Positions 16,506 through 23,949 of a stretch of 64,000 nucleotides of DNA are shown piece by piece; positions within the stretch are counted from its first letter, which is position 1; every line of letters begins with the position of its first letter. The position numbers and the translations under genes are program-made. Source of the DNA: Chryseotalea sp. WA131a (GTDB taxonomy: Bacteria > Bacteroidota > Bacteroidia > Cytophagales > Cyclobacteriaceae); contig CP073016.1 of NCBI GenBank assembly GCA_025370075.1, positions 3,534,001-3,598,000 of the forward strand. The letters are read 5' to 3'. The notes under the pieces were generated by a model. The model was not told the origin of the DNA, made no database searches, and was given only the letters and a program-made list of their open reading frames with translations.

Positions 16506-17137
16506 GGCTTAGCAATGTGAAGGGGAGTATCGAAATACTCGGCTTCCATTTTTTGATTCGAAAAATAAGATACAGCTCTTTCTTTTGTTTCCCAAATGGT
16601 AAGCAGACTTGCTTTTCCTTTCTCATTTTTTATCGAAACGATTTTAATCAGTCCTTCTGCATTTTGTAGCTGGGCGGGACGGCCTTCACTAAGTGCTGCC
16701 CAAAAGGTGACGACCGATCCTCTAGTTGTTTTTAGTGTCTCCATTTTTTCGATTTCATAGTAGTCAACCTGTCCGCGTTGGCCGTATGACTTTTCGGTGC
16801 GCTCAAACCATTTTTCGGTAAACCAAGCCTGAGCTGCAGCTTTTGTATTCCAAAAATAGATTCCGCCAAAGAGTTTCTGGTTTTCTGTGAAACTATAAAA
16901 CTTCTCTCCCAAACCATCAATGGCTTGGTATTCGGGAAATGATTTTTTCATTTTGCCCACCACCAGCGAACGCCACGCATACCACGGCTTTTTTACTTTA
17001 GTGATGACAAGGGTTTGGAAAGTAGTGCTATCAGCAGTTGGTTGTACTGCGTGGGTTTGGCTCGGGCTTGTGTCAGTGGCACAAGCAACAGCTTGCAAGG
17101 CGAAAACAGTCATGGCAATGTTAGTTAAAAGGTTCAT
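16502..17137 (-). CDS. Lipoprotein-like protein with YdhR/ABM-like domains
   Basis: 211 residues. The N-terminus has a hydrophobic stretch and a possible lipobox (LQAVAC), then an Ala/Thr/Ser linker. The body appears to be two ferredoxin-like alpha-beta units: FFGGIYFW-type text appears as LFGGIYFWNTKAAAQAWFTEKW, and a similar repeat ends LTIWETKERAVSYF. This resembles the monooxygenase/YdhR dimeric barrel fold. It is the first gene of a two-gene unit with the sigma factor (ATGA overlap), so it may be involved in sensing for it. Function is inference. Confidence 0.5.
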   Translation of the reverse strand: MNLLTNIAMTVFALQAVACATDTSPSQTHAVQPTADSTTFQTLVITKVKKPWYAWRSLVVGKMKKSFPEYQAIDGLGEKFYSFTENQKLFGGIYFWNTKAAAQAWFTEKWFERTEKSYGQRGQVDYYEIEKMETLKTTRGSVVTFWAALSEGRPAQLQNAEGLIKIVSIKNEKGKASLLTIWETKERAVSYFSNQKMEAEYFDTPLHIAKP

Positions 17138-17315
17138 ATTGTTTTTTCCCTTTAGACCGATAATCGCGAATGTGTTACAAAAGTATTTTTGAGATGACGA
17201 CTGAGTGCAGCCAGATTGCCATGCCGCAAACGCAGTGTTTTAAAGTGAAGGTTCACAAGCCAAAACCTCGCCCGTTTTAGCCGAGTTGTTCGTCTAAAGT
17301 AACGGCCCCAGACAA

Positions 17316-18134
17316 CTAGACCGTTTTGTTAGAAAATGTTTTACTACTCCCAATCATTACAAAGATCCCCAAAAGGAGTAGTGGTATACTAAGTATTTGT
17401 CCCATGTTCAATGCGAGGTGCTCTTCAAATGCAACTTGATTCTCTTTCAAAAATTCAATTAGAAATCGTTGCAAGAATATCAAAAAGAGGCCGAGCCCAA
17501 ATAGAAAGCCTTTGTACTTATTAACTTTCTGCGATCTCCAAATAAAGAATAGCAACACAGAAATGAACAAATAAAATAGTGCTTCGTAAAGCTGAGCAGG
17601 ATGTCTGGGTGTTTGATCGATGCGAGAAAATATGAAGGCCCAAGGAAGTTGAGCAGGCGCGCCAATTATCTCGGAGTTTATCAAATTGCCAATCCGTATG
17701 AAGCAACCCAGTAAAGCACCGCATATAATTAATCGGTCTAGCATCCACAGATAGTCGTTTTTATATTTTCTACAGTAAATGTAAAGAGCTATTAGCGCTC
17801 CTACTGTTCCTCCATGGCTAGCAAGACCAGCAAGTCCTGTAAATTGCAATGTTGGTTCAATTCGTATGGGAAGAATCTCGATCGGATTGTTTAAATAGTA
17901 GGATGGATCGTAAAATAGAATATGTCCAAAACGAGCACCCATAATTCCACCTAACATGACATACAAGCTAGTTTTGTCAAGTTCTTCCGTTGCAATGCCC
18001 TCGGTCTTGTAAATCAGCAGCAAGACTTGATATCCGAGCATCATACCGACTGCCCAACAGAGACCATACCATCTGAAAAATTCAATCCCATCAACTATTT
18101 GTGGATCAATATCCCAAACTACATACGAAATCAT
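17316..18134 (-). CDS. lgt: Prolipoprotein diacylglyceryl transferase
   Basis: 272 residues and about seven TM helices in the inner membrane. It transfers diacylglycerol from phosphatidylglycerol to the lipobox Cys of prolipoproteins. Family signatures are GARFGHILFYDP, GLASHGGTVGALIALY and the core signature IRIGNLINSEIIG, followed by RHPAQLYEALFY. It starts within the end of the small gene upstream (ATGA overlap), downstream of an ECF sigma gene, an unusual company for lgt. The gene looks intact. Confidence 0.9.
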   Translation of the reverse strand: MISYVVWDIDPQIVDGIEFFRWYGLCWAVGMMLGYQVLLLIYKTEGIATEELDKTSLYVMLGGIMGARFGHILFYDPSYYLNNPIEILPIRIEPTLQFTGLAGLASHGGTVGALIALYIYCRKYKNDYLWMLDRLIICGALLGCFIRIGNLINSEIIGAPAQLPWAFIFSRIDQTPRHPAQLYEALFYLFISVLLFFIWRSQKVNKYKGFLFGLGLFLIFLQRFLIEFLKENQVAFEEHLALNMGQILSIPLLLLGIFVMIGSSKTFSNKTV

Positions 18135-18319
18135 CCTCCCTGACAGCTAATGATTAAGACTGTAAACATCAACGTGTTGATGAGGTACCTATGCGTGTTG
18201 TTTACACGCACCTCTTCGGCTCGTTCTATGATGAATAGGATTTCATCCTTGTCTATTGATGGCATGGAATTCAAAAATCGAAACTGTTGCCACGCTGGTT
18301 TAAGACTGTTTAAATTCAT
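18131..18319 (-). CDS. Small sigma-linked protein, possibly truncated
   Basis: 62 residues. A soluble N-terminal part (LKPAWQQFRFLNSMPSIDKD) is followed by one hydrophobic segment (YLINTLMFTVLIISCQGG) and an immediate stop. It overlaps the ECF sigma gene upstream by 20 bp and lgt downstream by four. The position matches that of sigma-linked membrane partner genes such as the one at 32247. Ending inside its first TM helix suggests truncation of a larger membrane partner, but that is inference. Confidence 0.45.
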   Translation of the reverse strand: MNLNSLKPAWQQFRFLNSMPSIDKDEILFIIERAEEVRVNNTHRYLINTLMFTVLIISCQGG

Positions 18320-18803
18320 AATGCTGACTTTTAAATTTGGCTTTTAGTTCTGCTTTCACTCGATTCAATCGGGTGCTTATGTTCGTAGGAGTGAAGTTCA
18401 AAATGCTAGAAATTTCTTTGTTCTTGTAACCCTCCAGATAGAGGATCACAATGGCTTTATCCACGTCTTTTAATGATTGAATGACCATGTGCAGAAGTTC
18501 CATGTCACTATCTGCCATAGCGGTCGAAAAAGACAGTTCGTAAGCGCCAATAGATTCAGTAGCGATTGTCCTCTTTTCTTTCCTGATTTTAGAGAGCAGC
18601 GTGTTAAGGCTTACGCTATAAATCCAAGTGCTTATTTCTGAACTTCCTCGAAACGTTTCGAATGATTTCCAAAGCTGCAGAACAATGTCTTGAAAAGCAT
18701 CTTTCTGATCGTCTTGACTAGCATAATAGGCTTTGCAAAGACTTTTTATAATGCCTCGATGTACGTCTAGCGTCTGAATAAATTTTCTTTTTTGAAGTTC
18801 CAA
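18300..18803 (-). CDS. ECF RNA polymerase sigma factor
   Basis: 167 residues, standard ECF length. Region 2 has DDQKDAFQDIVLQLWKSFETFRG and ISTWIYSVSLNTLL; region 4 has IVILYLEGYKNKEISSILNFTPTNISTRLNRVKAEL. There is no extension. It heads a minus-strand unit with the 62-residue protein and lgt, all overlapping, so lgt may be partly under this operon's control. The signal is unknown. Confidence 0.9.
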   Translation of the reverse strand: MELQKRKFIQTLDVHRGIIKSLCKAYYASQDDQKDAFQDIVLQLWKSFETFRGSSEISTWIYSVSLNTLLSKIRKEKRTIATESIGAYELSFSTAMADSDMELLHMVIQSLKDVDKAIVILYLEGYKNKEISSILNFTPTNISTRLNRVKAELKAKFKSQHYEFKQS

Positions 18804-18933
18804 TTTTTGCTTGGGTCTTTATTGCATTAGTAGCCTAATTTTAAGAATTGTCACACGCGCACACATTTTTTATTAGGTAAATTGCACTAACATAAAGAAT
18901 CGTAAATCAACCTTGCGAACTTCTTATTCACGC

Positions 18934-19485
18934 TCAGTCCTTTTTCATACCAGTCTGTATTCTTTCAATTTGTGCTAAATGTCTTTTTATATGATTAATG
19001 AAGAATTGAAAAGTGTCACCCAATTTAAGTGTAATAAAGCTTGAAATTGAAGTTGGAATTTTGACTTTATTCAAACTCACTTTTCTGGATTGGTTTAGCA
19101 ATTCTAAAAGGTTAATTTGTTGATTGATAAACGTGTCGATAACACTTTTATCCAGTGTAGCATTCAGCGGATTCTTGTCTTTAAATGTTTTCATTTTGTT
19201 GAGCTTTTCTTTGGGCAACATACTTTTTGCAAAGTAACTCCCTAAAAATCCACTTTTAAATTCAAGCTCCGCTTTGGTAGTTGAGCTTTTTATAGTTCGT
19301 TCTATCTCAGGTAAGTAAAAGTCGCCATATAAATTCAAATGCGTTAAGCATTCTAATATATTCCAACTCAGCTCATTTTCCCTCCATGTTAATGTCTGAA
19401 AATCATAACTCCTAAGCTGTTCAACTTGGTTTATGATTTCTCTCGTCTGCTCTAAAAGCGATTGTATTAATTTTTCGGATTGCAT
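18934..19485 (-). CDS. DinB-like protein
   Basis: 183 residues, a four-helix bundle of the DinB/YfiT type. WNILECLTHLNLYGDFY carries the first metal-ligand His and FFINHIKRHLAQIERIQ the C-terminal His pair, matching the three-His metal site of DinB_2. The family includes thiol transferases and stress-induced proteins; the substrate here is unknown. It is followed upstream on the same strand by a Crp-like gene 54 bp away. Confidence 0.75.
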   Translation of the reverse strand: MQSEKLIQSLLEQTREIINQVEQLRSYDFQTLTWRENELSWNILECLTHLNLYGDFYLPEIERTIKSSTTKAELEFKSGFLGSYFAKSMLPKEKLNKMKTFKDKNPLNATLDKSVIDTFINQQINLLELLNQSRKVSLNKVKIPTSISSFITLKLGDTFQFFINHIKRHLAQIERIQTGMKKD

Positions 19486-19539
19486 AGTTTAAATTTTATG
19501 CAAGGTCTGCGAAGTATTTTTCAAAAGTCTTGATTGAAG

Positions 19540-20046
19540 TCAAGACTTTTTCAGTCGCGATAAGGTTTCGGCACTCATTCTCAAATAGTTTGCAATGTGC
19601 CGGTTAGGAATTTCCTGAAATAGTTGCGGACTTCTCTTCAAAACCCGTTGATATCGTTCCTTCGGGGAATTTGTAAGGAGATCAACTTCCCTTTCCATTT
19701 GTTGCAGAATTAGACTTTCTAAAATATTCGTCCACAAATTGCTGTTCACCGCTGTTTTGAAAAAGGTGTCGATTTGTTGTTTGGTTACAACTTTTACGGT
19801 AGTTTTTTTAATTGCCTGAATAAAGAAATCGGAAGGTTTACCCGTTAGAAAAGAGTCTAGCGAAACGATTAAGTTTTCCTTGTAACCGAACCTAATTGTC
19901 TGTTCTTCATATTCGTCTAAAATGAAGACTCTTAGGCTGCCACTTTCTACATAATATATGTTCGTGTCGATGCTACCCTTCACTTTAAGAAACTCGTTTC
20001 TACCGATGGTGATGGCTTGGTTAGAAAGCTCAACAATTTCTTTCAT
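19540..20046 (-). CDS. Crp/Fnr-family transcriptional regulator
   Basis: 168 residues, short for the family. The effector domain has FLKVKGSIDTNIYYVESGSLRVF; the C-terminal HTH is RHIANYLRMSAETLSRLKKS. No N-terminal Cys cluster is present, so oxygen sensing by an iron-sulfur cluster is unlikely. The DinB-like gene follows 54 bp downstream and is its likely co-transcribed partner or target. Confidence 0.82.
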   Translation of the reverse strand: MKEIVELSNQAITIGRNEFLKVKGSIDTNIYYVESGSLRVFILDEYEEQTIRFGYKENLIVSLDSFLTGKPSDFFIQAIKKTTVKVVTKQQIDTFFKTAVNSNLWTNILESLILQQMEREVDLLTNSPKERYQRVLKRSPQLFQEIPNRHIANYLRMSAETLSRLKKS

Positions 20047-20474
20047 TTTTTATTTGTAAGGAGTTTCTCTCTTTGCGGCATTCAAATTAGCATAAAAAAG
20101 TAGTTTTAGTTTGATGATCGATGAGATAAAACAACGAAACAGACTCAACATGAAAATTACATTTTTCGGAAGGCTTCAAACTAGTTTTAAGTACTTTGAT
20201 AGACACCAAACAGATTTGAAATGACGATTACAGGCTTCGTAACGTGGAAAATAAGAGAGGATAGAGAAGGTTTGAGAATAATTGCGAACCATTGTGTTGT
20301 GCGGAAAAGGAACTAAGGCTAAGAATATGTTTGGAACTAATTTTTCAAAATCTATAATTAAACTTTGCTTTAAATGTTAAATAATTTAGTGTTTTTATAT
20401 TTGCCACTAACCACCCGTTCTTTTTAAATTGAAGGAAAATTAGTAAAATTGAATTTTAAAAGTCAGTACAGTTT
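20047..20474. other. 428-bp intergenic region, no convincing gene
   Basis: This region separates the divergent Crp-like and barrel genes. It holds only a 24-codon frame (from 20150) without recognisable similarity, a copy of AACTAGTT at 20179, and a promoter box TATATTTG at 20396-20403. It is very AT-rich. No RNA gene was recognised. Confidence 0.5.
20396..20403 (+). promoter_or_regulatory. Promoter -7 box TATATTTG
   Basis: An exact match to the Bacteroidota -7 element TAnnTTTG, 71 bp before the ATG of the barrel gene. No well-spaced TTTG -33 element is visible (the nearest lies 28 bp upstream), so it is a partial promoter match. Confidence 0.45.
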
Positions 20475-21582
20475 ATGAAAAAAAGATATACTTGTTTTGT
20501 TGGTTGTCGTTTTGTTTTCACATTCGCCTTTATTGCGGTGCTAGGCGTTTCTGATATCTTGAGCCAGGAAGCTACAAGCATCCGGTTTTATGCACACCCC
20601 GGCTTCGACTATTTTACAAACCCAAGTCAGAACTCCTCTTCTCCCTATTTTCGCGGGGGGGCCTTTGGTGCTATTTATTACCTCTAAGATAAATGATAAA
20701 GTTTCGGTAGCGGGTGAGTTAAATATGCATTACATGGCGACTACTGGGGCAGAAATGGAATTGGAAAGAATGTATATCAAATATGATTATCGGAATTACT
20801 TGAATTTCTCCCTAGGGCGAATGTATAGCCCGATTGGATTTTGGAACGTTAATTACAATTTTGGTTTGATTTTACAACCTAATATTTCTCGTCCACGAAT
20901 TTTAAACCCAACCCATGACGGAGGTTTTATCCAAACGCGTGACATAGGGCTTCAACTAGGCGGGGATAACATTGGTAAAACTGGTTTCTTCTACCGAGTC
21001 TTTCTTTCAAATGGAATCGGACGAAATGGAGGGCTTTTAGGTGTACCCTACAAATTAGGCTCGCAATTATCTTACACAGTTCAATTGGGTATCGAACCGA
21101 TTGAAGGTCTTCGCATATCAGCTTCCGGGGTATTAAATGATTTACCGTTGGGGAGTCTTACCCAATTTGACGATCCCGTACCAGAAGCTATGAAAAGCAC
21201 TCTGTTAACGGCTAGTATTTCGCACATGAGCATCGATAAAAAGTTTGAGTTCATTGCCGAAGGCTATTCTAATACCCACGACTACTCTCAACGGCCAGAC
21301 AAGAATCTAACGGGAGCCATTGTTTATATGGGCTATAAGGCGAATTCAAAAGTTGTGCCTTATCTTTTTGCCGAATTTTTAGATTTCCCAACAGGTGATG
21401 ATTACTACCCAAACCCTAACCCATATACCAAACAGAATTACGGTAGTTCGAGTGAATATAATTTAGGTCTTCGCTATCGGGTCAGTAGTAACTTGGTTGT
21501 GAAGGGTGAATTGGCCGCCTTTAATCAAGATCAATTTGGCTGGAGTAGTGGCATAAAAACTCAGGTAGCAGTAGGATTTTAA
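20475..21582 (+). pseudogene. Outer-membrane porin-like protein, frameshifted in a G7 run
   Basis: Two overlapping frames make one protein of about 369 residues. The first (20475-20687) has a signal peptide and ends 10 codons after the run of seven G at 20655-20661. The second carries on at once with PLVLFITSKINDKVSVAGELNMHYM and a long beta-barrel sequence ending KTQVAVGF. Six G would join them. The protein has YIKYDYRNYLNFSLGRMYSPIGFWN, typical of Bacteroidota porins found beside phosphate-binding proteins. The next gene, 29 bp on, is such a protein. The shift could be phase variation, decay or a sequencing error. Confidence 0.7.
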
Positions 21583-21611
21583 CGAATAGTAAAAAGACTA
21601 ATTTAACGTAT

Positions 21612-22082
21612 ATGAAAAAGGCAGTTTCTTTTTTGATTCTAAGTCTGATATTCTTTCTTTCCCCAAATCATACAATTTCAAAAAGCCCACCAGCATTGGA
21701 GTTGGCGGTTATTGTGCACAAAGATAATCCTATTGAAAAACTCTCGATCACTGAAGTTAGGCTTTATTGGATGAAGCGAGGTACTCAAAAATCGTGGCCT
21801 GGATTAAAAACAACGGTACTTCCTGTTGATCGCAAAGGAAATATTGCAGAGAAGACTTTGTTCTATAAGCATATAATAAAATTGAGTGAGGCAGAAGTAG
21901 ACTCTTATTTTGCTGCAAAACAATATCAAAACAGCGAGCCACCTCCAGTGAAGTTGAATTCTGATAATGAAGTAATCGAATATGTGGCCAATAATAAAGG
22001 CGCTATTGCCTTTGTAAAGGCCTCTTTACTGACGGATGAAATTCGGTCGCGAGTAAAGCTAGTTACTTCCATTAGCGAGTGA
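21612..22082 (+). CDS. Secreted phosphate-ABC-type substrate-binding-like protein
   Basis: 156 residues with a signal peptide ending near HTISKS. The mature part is a short PBP-like domain of the PstS-related type: LAVIVHKDNPIEKLSITEVRLYWM, VLPVDRKGN and EYVANNKGAIAFVKASLL. These small versions occur next to porin-like barrels in Bacteroidota and may serve anion uptake or signalling. It follows the frameshifted barrel gene by 29 bp, so the two probably form an operon. Confidence 0.72.
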   Translation: MKKAVSFLILSLIFFLSPNHTISKSPPALELAVIVHKDNPIEKLSITEVRLYWMKRGTQKSWPGLKTTVLPVDRKGNIAEKTLFYKHIIKLSEAEVDSYFAAKQYQNSEPPPVKLNSDNEVIEYVANNKGAIAFVKASLLTDEIRSRVKLVTSISE

Positions 22083-22270
22083 ACCGATGAAATATAACTG
22101 GCTTCAACTTGAGACGAAAATGGTCAATGAGCAAGAATGCTTGCTGAGTAAAGCCACCAGCTAGCTACGCCTGTAAGTCCTCTGCGTGCTTAGATGCTCG
22201 TTTCTCGTACCTTTTTCGAGCGAGGAAGGCCATACTTGACAGGATTGACCAAGAAATAAGATTTCTTCAA

Positions 22271-22278
22271 TATATTTG
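22271..22278 (+). promoter_or_regulatory. Promoter -7 box TATATTTG
   Basis: An exact TAnnTTTG match with a TTG 23 bp upstream at 22245-22247. The start codon at 22294 is only 15 bp after the box, so the messenger would have a leader of about ten bases or fewer. Confidence 0.5.
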
Positions 22279-22293
22279 TCTAAAGTCAAGCAT

Positions 22294-22500
22294 ATGAAAA
22301 AACTTATTGATGCAATAATCTCCGCTAAAGCAAACGGAAACAGCTTTCAAGAAATGAACTACACCATGAAGCTGATGCTGAAAGGTATACCCGTAAAAAG
22401 CATAACCGATGAAACGCCAAATGACCCTATTATTTTAGAGAAAATTTACCAAGCAGCCAAAGAGTTTAATGTGATGATACCTAGCGTTTCGTCTAATTGA
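22294..22500 (+). CDS. Small soluble protein upstream of FIST gene
   Basis: 68 residues, no signal peptide or TM helix. It begins MKKLIDAIISAKANGNSFQEMNYTM and contains a central segment MLKGIPVKSITD. It looks like a small alpha/beta protein, and the family is not recognised. It lies 62 bp before the FIST-domain gene on the same strand, with its own promoter box, so the two are probably transcribed together and may act together. Confidence 0.5.
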   Translation: MKKLIDAIISAKANGNSFQEMNYTMKLMLKGIPVKSITDETPNDPIILEKIYQAAKEFNVMIPSVSSN

Positions 22501-22562
22501 TAACTTGTTTTCTTCGCACGTTCTATTTTTAAAGCGCATCAAAAAAATTTAAACTCTCCATT

Positions 22563-23678
22563 ATGAAATCAAAAACAGCGTTCTCAACGGATACTTCAGT
22601 AAGCAGATCGGTTCACGACATAACCGAACAATTGAAAGATGTAAAACCAACGCTCGTTCTATTTTTTGCCAGTTCCATTTATGACCCTACTGAGTTAAGT
22701 GCCCAAATGGCATTGGCTTTTCCCGATTCCGTTGTTGTAGGATGTTCCACTTCGGGTGAAATCACCTCTGGTAAAATGTTAGACAACGCGCTGGTGGCAA
22801 GTGCGTTTTCATCGGAAGTTATTGAAGACTTAAACATACAAGTAGTTGAAGGAATAAAGGAAAACAGCATAATCGGCCTTGATACCGCGTTTGCAAAATT
22901 TGAAACGTATTATGGCGAACCGTTGGCTACACTAGACTTTACAAAGTATGTGGGGATGGTGTTATTCGATGGCCTCTCGGGCGTAGAAGAAGAAATCAAT
23001 GACTTAATTGGAAATAGAACCAGTGTATCTTTTGTTGGCGGCTCAGCCGGTGATGATCTCAAATTTAAAAACACGTATTTGTATGCCAACGGCAAGGCGT
23101 ATCAAAACGCGTTGCTCCTTATCCTTATTAAGCCAGCCAAAGGGTTTACAATATTGAAAACCCAGAGTTTCAATGTTACCGATAAGGTATTAACGCCTAC
23201 TAAAGTAAATGAAGCCCAAAGACGCGTAATAGAATTTGATCGCAAGCCTGCCAGTCAGGCTTATGCCGAAGCAATTGGAGTTAAAGAAGAAGATTTAGCA
23301 AAGTATTTTACAAAATACCCATTGGGCGTGGTACTTGATAATGCCGACCCGTTTGTTAGAAGTCCGCACACGAAGGAAGGTACCGATATTTTGTTTTTCT
23401 GCTCGCTGAAAGAAGGATTTGGACTTAATATCTTAGAAGGTCGCGACATAGTAAAAGAAACCAAAATTGACTTAGAAAAAACAAAAGCCGATTTTGGGGA
23501 AATTTCTGGCATAGTAAACTTCAATTGCATTTTGCGCACGCTTGAATTGAAAGACCAGAAAAGAACCGAAAACTATGGCGAACTTTTTTCAGATATTCCA
23601 ACAGTTGGTTTCAGTACTTATGGGGAAACCTACATTGGTCATGTAAATCAAACGGCAACTATGCTTGTTTTAAAATAA
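22563..23678 (+). CDS. FIST-domain sensor protein
   Basis: 371 residues. The FIST N domain (about 25-210) shows LVLFFASSIYDP, VVVGCSTSGEITSG and VSFVGGSAGDDLKF; the FIST C domain (about 220-360) ends VGFSTYGETYIGHVNQTATMLVL. FIST proteins are thought to bind small ligands such as amino acids and pass the signal to kinases or cyclases. No output domain is fused here and no kinase is next to it; its partner is presumably elsewhere or the small protein upstream. Confidence 0.88.
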   Translation: MKSKTAFSTDTSVSRSVHDITEQLKDVKPTLVLFFASSIYDPTELSAQMALAFPDSVVVGCSTSGEITSGKMLDNALVASAFSSEVIEDLNIQVVEGIKENSIIGLDTAFAKFETYYGEPLATLDFTKYVGMVLFDGLSGVEEEINDLIGNRTSVSFVGGSAGDDLKFKNTYLYANGKAYQNALLLILIKPAKGFTILKTQSFNVTDKVLTPTKVNEAQRRVIEFDRKPASQAYAEAIGVKEEDLAKYFTKYPLGVVLDNADPFVRSPHTKEGTDILFFCSLKEGFGLNILEGRDIVKETKIDLEKTKADFGEISGIVNFNCILRTLELKDQKRTENYGELFSDIPTVGFSTYGETYIGHVNQTATMLVLK

Positions 23679-23740
23679 TTCAAGCCATCTTTCTGCCGAC
23701 AGATATCTTCTTTGAAGCAATCCAGTTTGCCATTTTACAT

Positions 23741-23769
23741 AACTAGTTTCCCTTTTTTCCAAACTAGTT
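23741..23769. promoter_or_regulatory. Paired AACTAGTTT/AAACTAGTT sites before the restriction-modification gene
   Basis: AACTAGTTT (23741-23749) and AAACTAGTT (23761-23769) form a perfect nine-base inverted repeat with an 11-base spacer. Each half is itself a palindrome, and each is followed by CCC. A 6-bp hairpin (GCCTCC/GGAGGC) follows at 23825-23845. This looks like a dimer-of-dimers operator, about 180 bp before the RM gene. The bound protein is unknown. Confidence 0.4.
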
Positions 23770-23949
23770 CCCTGTGTTGGAGGAGTATAAATAAGACTCT
23801 GTAAACAGGTTGAAGTTAGTGTTTGCCTCCTCTGCTTTTGGAGGCAGTTTCTGGTGTTATTCCGTAGGCGATAGACAGAATCCTCAATCACCCACAGTAT
23901 AAAGAGCAGCCATAAATAACTAAATTGGCCATGTAATTTAGAAAATCGT

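Noticed and set aside
20179..20186. AACTAGTT copy as a third operator of the RM-linked type
   Set aside because: A single eight-base palindrome in AT-rich DNA is expected by chance; it lacks the paired arrangement seen at 23741.
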